Source: Delphinus delphis (Eukaryota > Chordata > Mammalia > Artiodactyla > Delphinidae). From it: a stretch of 64,000 nt of DNA. The DNA lies in NCBI RefSeq assembly GCF_949987515.2, contig NC_082683.1, forward strand, positions 101,295,918-101,359,917. The letters are read 5' to 3'. The position numbers were made by a program, and so were the translations under genes. Below the pieces are notes generated by a model. It was given only the letters and a program-made list of their open reading frames with translations. It was not told the DNA's origin and did no database searches. Positions 24,325 through 35,530 of the stretch are shown in pieces; positions within the stretch are counted from its first letter, which is position 1, and each line of letters begins with the position of its first letter.

Positions 24325-26190
24325 TAAAATAAGAGTTTGTTACAGTCAGAATAAGAATGAAGGACAAAACTCGAGAAAAGTACATTTTATTTGCCATGTT
24401 TTTTGGGTTTTTTAAATTAATTTATTTAATTTATTAATTTTTGGCTGCATTGGGTCTTCGTTGATGCGCGCGGGCTTTCTCTGGTTGCGGTGAGCAGAGG
24501 CTACTCTTCACTGCTGTGCGTGGGCTTCTCATTGCAGTGGCTTCCCTTGTTGTGGAGCATGGCCTCTAGGCGCATGGACTTCAGTAGTTGTGGCACGTGA
24601 GCTCAGTAGTTGTGGCTCGCGGGCTCTAGAGTGCAGGCTCAGTAGTTGTGGTGCACAGCCTTAGTCGCTCTGCTGCATGTGGGATCTTCCCGGATCAGGA
24701 CTCAAACCCGTGCCCCCTGCATTGGCAGGTGGATTCTTAACCACTGCGCCACCAGGGAAGCCCCTTGCCTTGGTTTAAAGCATCTCAGTCTGAAAATAAA
24801 TTTATGAACTCTTAAAATTGTGATGGGCTTGATTCCCTGGTTTATTAATGCCCTCGTTTACAACGTGAAAGGTTATTTACCATCTCTGTCATCTACCTAG
24901 AAATCAAAGATTCCAAGTCTTTGCAGAATAATTTTCTGTGACGATGTTGACTTTATGATGTTTTTGATTATTTTTTTAAGTTTCTTTACTTGTGAAAGGG
25001 CTGAGTTTCTATAGAATTGTATTATTTTCTTCTGTTTATTTTAAAATATTTTATTGTAATTAGATTAAGTTGGTAAGTTGGTATTGTTTCTCAATCACCC
25101 ATGACCCCATTTTAATCAAGTGATTAAGATAGGATTAAAACTCCTCTGACAAGCTTTTTAATTTTGTCCTCCCAAGATCAAGCCCTAAGTTTAGAAAGAA
25201 TAAAATAAAGTTTCCGGAATATTATTTGCACCTAAACCTATCGTTGAGGTAACCTAAAAGGCCCATGGAAAATGGCAACAATTTGCTATTTTGCCTTATA
25301 AAAGGAGCAATGTTAGAAATAATTAGGTTTGTTGACATGCCCATATTTCTTAACAAGCTCAACATTAGTAGAAAAGCTGCATAAGAATTACCAAATCATG
25401 AAAAAATCTTCCATGAATTAAGTTAGAATAGGTAAACTATTATTAATATAAATTTTTTTAATTGTATGCTTTATGTGAAATTCCTGGAAACTTTTCAGTG
25501 TACTCACTGTCCTTAATATGTTTTTACTTTCAGGGGAAATCACTGCTCAAACTCATATGAAGTGTCCCCCAATAGAGGATTTTATTTTTCTATATACTGA
25601 TATGATCAGTTAATGTAATAAATTAACCTCAGCCTTTCTGTCTTCGTCATTTACAAATAATTTTTGCTTTACTTTTATGCTTGCCTGATGGCTCTCTCAT
25701 AAGCTATAAACTAGAGTTTCTCTTGTCAACTAAGAAAGAGTCTCAGAGCTTCATGGGAAGGATTGCATCAGGGACTCTGAACTATTGATACTTCAAAGAA
25801 TAGATTCTCAGGGACAAGCTTCTGAGCTGACACTTCAGACCACACCAGTGGACTGGGTGGGATTTCCAGGACTCATTTTAGTCTGGAAGCAAATGGCTTT
25901 CTGAAAACAAACTGCTGACAGAAAACTCAGCAGCAGAAGAATTAATTATATTATTAATTGTGAATTATAGTATATTAAGAATTAATTACTTACATTAGAT
26001 TGAGTGAACTTGATGAGCTAAGTTTAATTGGAGCTACTTGTTTGGAGTATTGTTCATGTTGCTTTTGTGTGTTTGTGTTTGTAGGGTTTTTTTCTTCATT
26101 GGATACATCAGGAAACCCTTTCTCTTTCTTCCTAAGCTATCTCTAACCTTCACTGTGGTAGACTCTGCTTTGCTACCTGAAGTTAAGCAA
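24325..26190 (+). repeat. Copy A of a diverged direct duplication (partner: 28160-30515)
   Basis: Eleven anchor strings in the same order match the 28.2-30.5 kb segment. The strongest is 'tcacccatgacccattt..tcaagtg' (25095), with 25 of 28 positions identical to 28600. Others are the 'ggaaaat..caaca.tttg' block ending in CCTTATAAAA (25294), 'tattaatataaat' then 'aattgtatgcttt' (25440-25475), 'ctattgatacttcaaaga' (25783) and 'gatttccaggactc' (25861). A long CHR SINE (24408-24763) interrupts this copy only. I cannot say whether the unit is an old gene or regulatory segment, or an uncatalogued repeat. Confidence 0.8.
24408..24763 (-). mobile_element. CHR-type SINE, long form, inside copy A
   Basis: The plus strand reads T/A-rich tail, 'ggctgcattgggtcttcgtt', then the reverse-complemented body, and ends 'ccactgcgccaccagggaag'. 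It lies between two blocks of copy A that are contiguous in copy B, so it inserted after the duplication. Confidence 0.94.
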
Positions 26191-26194
26191 ATGG

Positions 26195-27485
26195 TACCCA
26201 ATTCTCCCTGACACTCCTCTCCCCTCATCCTTCAATTCAGAAACTCTTATAGTCTCCTAACTTTCCTTGAACAATATAGTTATTGCATGGGTTTAATTAA
26301 AATGTGTTCTTTTTGCCAGAATATAATTTAAAACACTGACTTGACAACCAAAGCCATCCACTCTATTTAGAGAAAGACGGAGCACCGTATTTGAGAAAGA
26401 TTCCCATTTAATTAGATATGAAAAAAGCAACATATGTGGAGCCAGTGCTCACAAAGTTCTCTATCAGGGAGATTGTGAAAGCTTTGGAAAGGGGCAAAGA
26501 AGAGGACCTAGTGTCCTATCTAGACCACCCTCTAGGTTATCTCTCTGCTATTCATTGTCTTTGTGCTGTGACACAACTCTGTATGTTGTAGAAATTCATA
26601 ATACATTTTATTCTCGTCCATGGAAAAGCAAATTGTGTCTGGTGAAGATGCACTTGATTACTGCCCTGTGGATGCTAAGTGGTTTCACATAATTAAGCAA
26701 ATTTATTTCTATATTCCTGATGGCCTATATAAGTATCCCCTCTTTGATTTCTCCTTTGAACTAGTTATAATGCCCTGCTGTTTCCCATATTAATAAATGG
26801 GTTAAATAAAGCCTTTGGCATGAGTTTATTATCATGATTTTACTTTTGTTAAAAATTTTTATTTTTTTTAACAGTTTCAGAGGTTAGCCTAGCCACCCAA
26901 TGGATTTACCTGACAGAAACAGGTAAACTGCATTGCCTCAGGAGTGCGCTCCATGGGGAGGTTAACCCAGATATGTCTCTTCTTGACACCCACAGGTGAG
27001 TTCCAACTGACAACAGAATTTAACTTTGCTAACCCTCCCCTTCTCTGGTTTATTTTTTTTCTTCCCTACTGGATTTTTTGTTTTTGTTTTGTTATGGCCA
27101 ATGAGTTAGTTCCCATTGTTGGTAGGAATGATTAGGAATTTGGTTTTATAATCTCACAATTCGGGTGATTTCTCTAGAAGGATGACAGACATCTATTCTC
27201 TGTTGGGAGAGATGACAGATAATTCAGTTCAGTAGGGTTTTTTGTTTGTTTGTTTATCTGTTTGTCCTTTTATCTAAAATCAATTAATCATTGAGTGCAC
27301 AGTGGGAGAAGAACAGCTCTTTGGTATATTTGTAACTGAAATTTTTTTGTTGTTTCTGTATTTATCTGTGGCTGAAGTTGCAGATTTAAAGCTATAAGCG
27401 CTCTGCGTGTCTGTCTGTCTTTCTGTCTCTAATTCAGAAAGGCCTTTATCGCTCATTGTAAGACTATGGAAAGATTTCCTATTTC
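26195..27485. other. AT-rich spacer between duplication copies; possible LTR-like stretch
   Basis: The stretch 26725-26825 has 'cctatataagtatcccctc' followed within 90 bases by AATAAA-type signals ('aataaatgggttaaataaag'). That spacing recalls an LTR promoter and poly(A) layout, but I cannot define its ends. A short (TTTG)n tract lies at 27238-27256. Nothing else was recognised. Confidence 0.3.
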
Positions 27486-27489
27486 CTGA

Positions 27490-27955
27490 AGGCTCAAGGT
27501 TTGTCATGAGTTTGCAGTCCAGCTGTTGGCCAGGGCTGCAGTTCCGTGTGAAATCTCGACTGGGCAAGAATCTGCTTCCAAATTCACTCATGTGGTTGTC
27601 AGGACTCAGCTCCTCATGGGCTGGTGGGCAGAGGTCTTCAGTTTCGCACTGGCTGTTGGGCAAAAGCCTTCCTCAGTGTCTTGCTACATGGGCTTCTCTA
27701 GAGAGCAGATCACAGTGTGGCAGCTGACTTTCCTCAGGGTGAGCCAGAGAGCAGGAGAAAGCACCCAAGAAGGAAGTCATGGTCTTCTTGCAACCTTGGT
27801 ATCAGAAGTAACATCTCATCACTCTGTCACATTTTATTCATTGGAAGCAAGTCAGTAAGTCCAGCCTACGCTTAAGGAGAAGCAATTGCACAAGCTATGA
27901 ATACCAGGAGGCTGACTCAGTGATCGTCTAGAGGCTGCCTACCACAGATCTCAAA
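27490..27955 (+). mobile_element. Ancient repeat related to 9125-9630 and 19820-20170
   Basis: The tail 'agcctacgcttaaggagaag', 'gcacaagctatgaataccagg' and 'agaggctgcctaccaca' aligns with 9550-9630. The head is diverged. Open frames of 106-127 codons on both strands here are by-products of the repeat. Confidence 0.5.
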
Positions 27956-29184
27956 GAGCTTTTATATATGTGGGTTATAGAACTGTCACTATTTCCCACA
28001 TTAGAAATTGATATTCAGAAATTTTACAAATATTTATTAATTGGCTCATTTAAAGATAGCAATGATAAATGCATTTCATGTCAACATAAATAACATCTTA
28101 GCATTATTATTAAAATAATTTCAACCTCATGGACCCCTGAGAGAGAACTGCTGTCTTAAAGTGCCAGTTTGCTCCAGAACGTGAAAGAGCATAATGAAGA
28201 AAAAAGCTTGGAAAGTTAAGTTTCTTTTCCTTGGTTTAACATACCTGCATCTGAATAAAAAGTAATGAAATACGTTAAAATTATAGCAAAGTCCATTCAA
28301 TGCCAATGGGCTTACTTGGTTTACCAACGAATGCATTTGACTGTAACATGAAAGGTTATTCTCTGCCTTCTTCATAACCTTCCTGTGTAGTGGAAACTCT
28401 GGGTCTTAACAGCATAATTTTCAGAACTTTATATTGACTGTATTAAGGCCTTTATTATTTAAGAAAAAACAAAACAAAACAAAGAGTCCTCTCTTACAAA
28501 AGAACTAAGGTTCTTTTCCATCCCATGTTATCTTCTATGTTTATCCTTTAATGTGTGATTGTCATTTTGATTGAGTAGGTAACCAAGTTCTGTTTCTCTT
28601 CACCCATGACCCTATCTTAGTCAAGTGTCCAAATTTCCTCTTACAACATTTTTTAAAAAAATGTTCGCCTACTCAAAATTAGATCCTAGATATAGGAAAG
28701 AATAAAACTTTAGGATCTCTCTTACATCTAAAACTATCTTTCCAGTTCCCTGGAAAATCACAACATTTGTTCTTTTACCTTATAAAAAGAGAGGTATTAG
28801 AAAGAATTTGATTTATTTGATGTGCTCTTACTATAAGAGTTACATGGGAAGAGTTGTCACATCAGAAAAGATACTCATTCTACCCTAGGTTAAATTTGGA
28901 TAGATAAAATGTTATTAATATAAATATTCCAGGAATTGTATGCTTTGTGGGAAGTCCCTGGGTAATGGTCAATACCCTTGCTGTTATAATGTTTTTTTCC
29001 CTCTAGGATAACTGATCAAAACTCTGATGAAGTCGTTTTGCAGCATTTTCCCACACTTGTCAGAGTCCTGGAGGTGCTTTGCCTGATATTAGAAAACAAC
29101 AGCATCTTGTTAGCCATAATAATTTTGCATCTTATTAAAATGTTTAATTGGCCACAATCTTCTTTTATTTGCATAAAGCATCTT

Positions 29185-29330
29185 CTAGGCCAGTGGATGT
29201 CAAGCCGGATGCACATCAGACTTATTCTTGGAGTTTTATAAAAATTCAAATATCTAGGCCCTACTCTACACCTACTGAATATTTTTTTTATATACAGCAG
29301 GTTCTTATTAGTTATCTATTGAATCTTTTT
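29185..29330 (+). mobile_element. MER5A-like fragment followed by an L1 3'UTR scrap
   Basis: 'ggatgcacatcagac...' then 'ggccctactctacacctactgaat' recalls the middle of MER5A. It runs into 'tatacagcaggttcttattag', a reverse-complement L1 3'UTR phrase. Both lie in the part of copy B that copy A lacks. Confidence 0.55.
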
Positions 29331-29599
29331 ACTTAATATTCTAAGAAAAAAATAGGCCTTCAGACTATTATATGTTAACCTTAAGATTTTTCTATCTTTA
29401 TTTTATGTGCCATTGAGACAACCCAATTTCTTCAACCAGTGTATTTTTCATGTTACGAAACTTCATCAGACCTTTCACATTTGAAAATGGTCAATTATAA
29501 AATAACCATAGCCATTATTATTTCTGTGTTGTGGAAGTTTTTTTTAAAAACCACCCAAATGAAAATAAGCAAAGCTTATTTTTTCTGAGCTTACTATAA

Positions 29600-29985
29600 C
29601 AAGGGAGTCAGCCACCATTGCTTGCATCTTGGCAGAAACTCAAAGGCGGGCAGAGGAGGGGGAAAGCTCTGTAGTGGGGAAAAACGGGAAGGCTTCAAGT
29701 ATGCCCTGATTGGAGGCTGTTGACTTGGAGAAACTGGAGGTGGCCAACTAGAAATGGCACATCCTGTGTGACTGGTTAGGGGGGCACATTTAGCTTTGCT
29801 GGTTGGCTCTAAGTTGGAAGCTAGGGCAAAAATTCAGGAAGCTGTCAGTTTTTAATCAAGTGTTGGCCATTTGGGGCTGATTGCTCCAGGAATTATCATT
29901 TGGCTTCTTGGACGGGTTGGCTTCGTGGGCTGGTTGCTGCAGGTTGTGGGTCAGAGTTCTACTTTTATATATAGTCTGGCCTTAG
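29600..29985. mobile_element. LTR-like insertion in copy B, family not assigned
   Basis: Repeated short phrases such as 'gattggaggctgttgacttgg', 'gctttgctggttggctctaag' and 'ggacgggttggcttcgtgggctgg' resemble the U3 of mammalian LTRs. This is low confidence. It is supported mainly by its absence from copy A. Confidence 0.35.
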
Positions 29986-30516
29986 TCCATTGGTATATTC
30001 AGTCTCCCATCATCATTTACAGATAGCTTTTGTCTCATTGTCTTCAAGCAAGTTGCTTGCTTGAAGTCTCTTCTATAAGCTACAGGCCAGCGTTTGTGTC
30101 TTCAGCAAAGGACAGTCTTAGAGCCCACCTTGTGGAGGTGGACTGTACCACATCCTACAAACTATTGATGCTTCAAAGAGTAATCTCTCAGGTCCAGGAT
30201 TCTGTGCTGGCTCTGCTTAGACAACGTTCAGAAAACAGCAAGATTTCCAGGACTGCTTTTAGTTCAGAAACAGACAGCTTCAGCTTCATGAAAACAGACT
30301 ACTAACCCAAGATCCAGCAGAACAAGAATTAATGACATAAGACTGAATGAACTAATGAAAAACATTTTTGTGACTATTCATTTTGAATACTGTTGATATC
30401 ATTTTCATGTATTTAAGAACGTCATTTTACTTTCTTCCTAAACTTTCCATAAACCAACTCAATTTAGTAAACTCTACTTTTGTAAACCGAAGTAAAACAT
30501 TTAAAAATGGTATCTG

Positions 30517-30870
30517 GAGACTACCCTGGTGGCGCAGTGGTTGACAATCCGCCTGCCAATGCAGGGGACATGGTTCAAGCCCTGGTTCAGGAAGATCCCA
30601 CATGCTGCCGATCAACTAAGCCCGTGCACCACAACTACTGATCCTGTGCTCTAGAGCCCATGAGCCACACCTACTGAGTCCGCGTGCCACGACTACTGAA
30701 GCCCCCGCACCTAGAGCCCCTGTTCTGCAACAAGAGAAGCCACCGCAGTGAGAAGCCTGCGCACCACAACGAAGAGTAGCCCCCGCTCGCCGCAACTAGA
30801 GAAAGCCCGCACGCAGCAACAAAGATCCAATGCAACCAAAAAATAAATAAATGAACTAATTAATTTTTTT
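30517..30870 (+). mobile_element. CHR-type SINE, long form, with target duplication
   Basis: A complete long element. The target duplication 'aaatggtatctg' (30505-30516) and 'aaatgatatctg' (30871-30882) differs at one position. It inserted at the right edge of duplication copy B. Confidence 0.95.
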
Positions 30871-31532
30871 AAATGATATCTGATTATCCCTGGACTGCAA
30901 ATCAGAAGTTCTGAATTCTTACTTTCCGTGGTGATGCAGTCACTTGCACAAGTTCTTACCAGGATATAATTGGGCAAATGGATTGTGCGACCAAGACCTT
31001 AGCTGGAGTGTCACACTTGAGAATGATCCTCATTGAATTAGGTATGAGTAGCCTCTTTTAAGGAGCAAGGCCTGACTTTACTCATCAAACTGATGCCCAC
31101 AAAGCCCTACTGGAATTATAAGTTGGGTTCCTGAGTTCTAGGGTCCCATTCTCACAGACGGTAAAGAAGGTCATTTCCTGGAAAGCCAGAAACCTTTGTC
31201 AATTTGGGGGACCTGGAGAAGAGAGGAATTTCCTTTAGTTTATGGATACCGCAGGTAGAGTCTAGTGGAGAGAGTTTCTTGGGTTCGGCTTTCTAACATG
31301 CTCTTCCCTCCGCCTACAGTCCCTACCTCTACTTCTCTATCAGAAGGATTCCCACACCAAAGCCAAACAATCCTTCTAGACTGAACTAAAATTCCTCCTC
31401 CTCTGGGGAAGGCTTCCCGGCTCCTCCTCTAGATAGAGCTCTCCCTCCAGGATTCTCAAAGCACTTGCACATTTTCATTATCCAAGAGGCCTAGAGCAGA
31501 GCACAGTACATGGCATCACATGGCAGATGAAC

Positions 31533-31590
31533 AAAAAAGGAGGGAAGGAAGGAAGGCAGCAGGAAGGAAGAAGGGAGGGAGAGAAGACTT
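31533..31590. repeat. Purine-rich (GGAA)n-like tract
   Basis: An imperfect run of 'ggaaggaaggaagg' and 'gggaggga' units. All but a few bases are A or G. Confidence 0.9.
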
Positions 31591-31809
31591 GCAGCTAAGA
31601 AGAAATAGTGTGTGGTTTAAATTTCAAGAGAGATTGGATTTTAAAATCGGAGAGGGAGCTCAGACTTAGGCTCTCAGTAATGCTACCTCTTAGCCACTTT
31701 GGCCTACTTTGGGGTCTGCTGCTAGACTCTCCTTCCCCTCCCTCCCTCTCTCCTTCCCTTCCAGGAATGGGGACATGAAACATCTAGTCTGTAATCCTCC
31801 ACCCCTTAC

Positions 31810-31975
31810 TCCTGCGTGAGCCAGCAAGTTACCTAACCTCTGTCAGCCCTCCTGTTTCCTTATCTCTGGAGTGGGAAAAGTGATATCCACAGTGTGGGGT
31901 GGCTGGTAATGTCTGTAAAACCTTTTAGCCCGGTTCCTGGCCAGAAGTAAATGCTGGCTATTGTACTGTTATCAT
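31810..31975 (+). mobile_element. MIR SINE, diverged
   Basis: 'caagttacctaacctctgtc', 'tttccttatctctggagtgg' and 'ctggccagaagtaaatgctg' follow MIR order. Confidence 0.6.
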
Positions 31976-32242
31976 CGCCCCTCCCCTCTCCAGGAATCCC
32001 AGTGCCTGTCCCATTAGCAAGTTAATAAGCAGCCTGACCTCACTGTGCTCCCTTGACACATCTGTAGTCCTCAGTGGCCCTTCTGCCTGCCAAGTCTTCT
32101 CCCTCTGGAGGTCAGGGTCCAGAGTTAGTGATTTTTGCTAGCCGGGTGTGTGTTTCTGAGACTCCTGAGGCTCTGATGCCCACTCTGCTCCCAGTCTGCA
32201 GAACTGGTGTCCAGAGAATTCTCTGCAGCATCCCCTGGGCAT

Positions 32243-32333
32243 AGTGTGTGTGTGTGTGTGTGTGTCTGTGTGTGTGTGCACGCGTGTCCGTGTGCATGTG
32301 TGTGTGTGTGCGCGTGTGTGTGTGTGTGTGTTT
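32243..32333. repeat. (GT)n tract with CG interruptions
   Basis: Long alternating purine-pyrimidine sequence of TG units broken by 'cacgcgtgtccgtgtgcatg' and 'gcgcg'. Alternating GT/GC of this length can adopt Z-DNA. The long frames read through it are low complexity. Confidence 0.95.
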
Positions 32334-32444
32334 TGGCAGTGGAGACGCTGGGCTGCGAGGCACGGCCTCTTGAGTGGACCTCCGCCGAGACCCTGTGTTG
32401 GGGAAGAGCCAGCTGCCCACCGGGAGGAAGCAGGGAAGGCTGGG

Positions 32445-32570
32445 CAGCACCCTCCCCTCCCACCCCCGCCCTCCCCCCACACCCTCACCCGCCCCCACCC
32501 CCGCCCTCCCCCCACACCCTCACCCGCCCCCACCCCCACCCCCCTCACCTGCCCCCTCCCGCCACCAGGC
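32445..32570. repeat. C-rich 35-bp minisatellite
   Basis: Two perfect tandem copies of a 35-bp unit (32460-32494 and 32495-32529) are followed by a degenerate partial copy (32530-32555). The unit is almost all C on the plus strand, so the minus strand holds many G runs. Open frames of up to 180 codons here come from the composition. Confidence 0.93.
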
Positions 32571-32808
32571 ACGGGCCCTCCCCACCTCTGCTTCACAGGT
32601 GGACCAGGGCTCCCTCAGAGGGGAGGGAGGAGACGCGCGCTAGAACTCACCGGTACTATGAAGTACCTGCTCCGTTTCAGATCCTCTGTGACCCTCTGGG
32701 GCAAGGCCTTCATAACCTGAGAAAGACCCCATCTACTTCCATTTCTTGAAGCTTCTATTTTTAAGAAATGGATAAATGCCAAAATGGGGTCATAAAAAGG
32801 GCAATTTA

Positions 32809-32998
32809 GGGCTTCCCTGGTGGTGCAGCGGTTGAGAGTCCGCCTGCCGATGCAGGGGATACGGGTTCGTGCCCCGGTCTGAGAGGATCTCACATGCCGT
32901 GGAGCGGCTGGGCCCGTGGGCCATGGCCGCTGAGCCTGCGCATCCGGAGTCTGTGCTCCGCAACGGGAGAGGCCACAGCAGTGAGAGGCCCGCGTACC

Positions 32999-33025
<27 letters not shown>
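32809..33025 (+). mobile_element. CHR-type SINE, short form, perfect target duplication
   Basis: A complete short element with a poly(A) tail of about 25-30 bases. The 15-bp target duplication 'aaaaagggcaattta' at 32794-32808 and 33026-33040 is perfect. A long pure tail and an intact duplication mark it as one of the youngest insertions in the window. Confidence 0.97.
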
Positions 33026-33036
<11 letters not shown>

Positions 33037-33040
33037 TTTA

Positions 33041-35355
33041 TACATTATTCTTTGATGCTTTTTAACGAAAAAGCACCAACTGAATGACCACGTTTGGAGA
33101 CAATATGGGGGTCACATTTCAGGCTTACTGTGCAGGGGAGACCCAGGCCCGCCCGGCCCTGCCTCCGCAGTCCTTGCTGTCCGGTGTGGTCCTCTCCCGC
33201 TGGCGGTGGACGTGGCGGGACGTGCGGTGTGTGTCAGAGGGAGCGGACTGTGCACGTGACGGGAAGTGGGCGGGCTGTAGAAACAAGGCTGGTGCTGGGC
33301 CTTGCGGGGGACACAGCTTCCTCCCAATCTGGGTGTGCGGGGAACCAAAGGACCCCAGTCCTCCCTTCAAAGCCCTACCCAGCCTCGGAGCCAATCTAGT
33401 CCAAACTCCGGTCATGGTAAATGGTCATTTCTTTGACCCTGAGGTCGCCTTATTGCCGTCGCCTTATTGCCGGAGCAGATCTCCAAGCTCAGCCCTGGGC
33501 TCCAGGAGCACCGTCCGGCCCGCCTGGAGTTGTGGATGTTCCCCGGGGCCCTGAGAATGAGAAGGGCAGGACTGAGGAGTGGGAGGGCACTGGGACAAGG
33601 AGAGGATTGACGAACAACCACGCAGATGATCGTGGAGACGTCAAGGCTCCCCGGCTCAGAAAAGTAGAATTCAGGTCCCCGGACTGTGTGTTGAAAGGAT
33701 GGGTTGGGGGCCACTGAATGGGCCCAGCCCAGTCTGACCAGGCCTGCAGCTGGCCTGCTGCCTCTCGGTCCCTGCGCTGTCCTTGGTCCAGAGAATGCAG
33801 CAGGAGAGCCCTTGCACTTGTCCTGGGACCTAATGGCCAAGCTGAGGGCTAGTCTGATTCAGTTCTAAGCCACTAAGCACAGCCATGGGAATAGAAGTCT
33901 CTGGCCAACCCTCTGGATTCCTACGCATACAAGGAGGACATGGCAAGAGGAGAGACCCTTGCCCTGGGTACCCCCATCTCCCCCACGCTGTCCCCAGCCA
34001 GGCTCGTGTGATAGGCACACGTTATCTCTTTGAATCTGCACAAAACATGGAAGATGCACATGGTCGTTCCCGCTGTTCCACGTTAGGCATTAAGAAACCT
34101 GCCCCAAGTGTCTACCGTGGAGTAAGTTTTAGGGCCAAGCACAGGCACCCGTGGCTCCCAAAATTCAGCACCTGCTCCCAACATCATGTTGAAATTGCGA
34201 AGGGCTGAACACCAAAGGGCGTCTTTCCTGGTCCCGGTCTCTTATGCTGATAGCCTCGTCTTGTTCTTCCACGATCCCTGTTCTGCCTTCTCCTCTCTGC
34301 CCTCTAGCTTCCCACTGGGCTTGGCAAAGGGAGGCCCCCACGGAGATCCAAGGAAGAGAGATGGGAGGAAGCAGGCAGAGGAGACGCGAGGAAGGCAAGG
34401 TAGGGGCATTTCCCCAGCCCTGGCACTCCAAGTCCTGGTTCTCCCGCTAGATTCCAGTCACTGCCCTTGCACTGGACCCTTGGCCCAGGGAGGGTAATGG
34501 CTCTCTCCCCGCTGTTGCTAGCATTGCTGGAAACATCATCTCTCGTTGGTTTTCCGTAATCCTGCCCCTTCCCTCGTACCCTGCTCCCTCATGAAACCCT
34601 CCTCGGTCACCCTGTTCAGGTGTATCTTCTCTCTCCCAGGGGCTCCTGACTGAGCTCTCCTGTTTGCTCCCTCTTCTCAGCTTGTGGTACTCTTGTCTTC
34701 CCTCTTCGCATACCCCGTGGTCCCCCGGGTCTACTCTTCCCTTCCCAGCCCCCCTCCACTAATCCTCCTCTGACACAAGATGTCGAGCTATTGCTTCTGA
34801 GGAAAAGGATACAGGATGCCCCTGGCTCTGCGGGGCAACCCAGGCCCTTGTGTCTGACCATGAAACATAAAGCTTGGCCTGTGCTGGGGACACATGGACA
34901 CCCGGGTGGGAGGGAGCAGACCCCTGGCTCTCCACAGCTGTGCCTCTCACTGGGTCTGAGGAGACTCTCACCAATACCTCCTAGACCTGTGTGATGGAAC
35001 AAGTGTGGTCCAGGGAAGTCAGTCAGTAGAGGATTCTACCTGCTCCCTACCCATCACTCTAGGCTCTTCGGGGCAGAGCTTCCTCGGGGTGACGGACAGT
35101 GTCAGTGTAGGTGTTTTAGTCTTTGTCATTCCTTCACTGTGGGAAAGCGTTGGCAGAAATCCTCTTACAGGATTTCTTTTAAAGGATCCAGAGGAGCCTT
35201 TTACAAGTCCTTTTTATATTCGGCTGAGCGACTGAGCGCAAAACTGGAGATTTCACGTGGTTTGGCGCCCTCTAGTGAGGCAGGAGCCACCTGTCTACCC
35301 GTCGGGCACGCAGCTCTCCTGGAAGGCAGTTTGCCTTCTCGCTGGGCAGGCGTTC
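33041..35355. other. GC-richer unique DNA, no gene assigned
   Basis: There are many overlapping open frames on both strands (33084-34500; up to 156 codons), as expected where GC content reduces stop codons. None shows a domain I recognise. CpG density is raised around 33150-33300 but far below that of the 59.7-60.9 kb island. Short exons cannot be excluded without comparative data. Confidence 0.4.
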
Positions 35356-35359
35356 TCTG

Positions 35360-35530
35360 ACTTAGGTGTGCAGGAAAGTCATCCGGATGCTTGTTGAAAA
35401 TGAGGATCCCTGGGCTCTACCTGAGGTTTTAACTCAGTCAGGAGGGAACCTAGGAATGTGTTTCTCTAACTAGCGTCTCAGACGTTTGTGAGGCGAGGCT
35501 CTGGCCCACACATTGAGAACAACTCTTGTG
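35360..35530 (+). mobile_element. MER5-like DNA transposon remnant
   Basis: 'atgcttgttgaaaatgagga', 'cctgggctctacctgaggtt' and 'cacacattgagaacaactc' follow the MER5/MER20 layout in order. Ancient hAT-type MITE. Confidence 0.6.

Larger units (their letters stand above)
28160..30515 (+). repeat. Copy B of a diverged direct duplication (partner: 24325-26190)
   Basis: It matches copy A block by block in the same orientation, from 'agtttgctccag' (28166) to 'tttcttcctaaact' (30433) and 'aatggtatctgg' (30508). About 950 bp at roughly 29035-29990 is absent from copy A. That stretch contains a MER5A-like piece, an L1 scrap and an LTR-like stretch, so it consists of later insertions. Identity looks to be about two thirds by eye, with small indels throughout. 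Confidence 0.8.

Noticed and set aside
26725..26825. Complete LTR between the duplication copies
   Set aside because: TATA-like and AATAAA-like strings are present, but I cannot find TG...CA ends or target duplications.
24325..30515. The two duplication copies as the LTR pair of one provirus
   Set aside because: Each unit is about 1.5 kb with only about 2 kb between, no retroviral motif was recognised in the spacer, and no TG...CA termini were found. Not fully excluded.
32138..32749. Frames of up to 180 codons with proline, cysteine/valine or histidine/threonine runs
   Set aside because: These are translations of (GT)n and a C-rich minisatellite, open in several frames on both strands.
33090..33420. 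Second CpG-island promoter
   Set aside because: CpG is somewhat raised but the stretch is short. There is no clear donor or leader, and density is far lower than at 59.7-60.9 kb.
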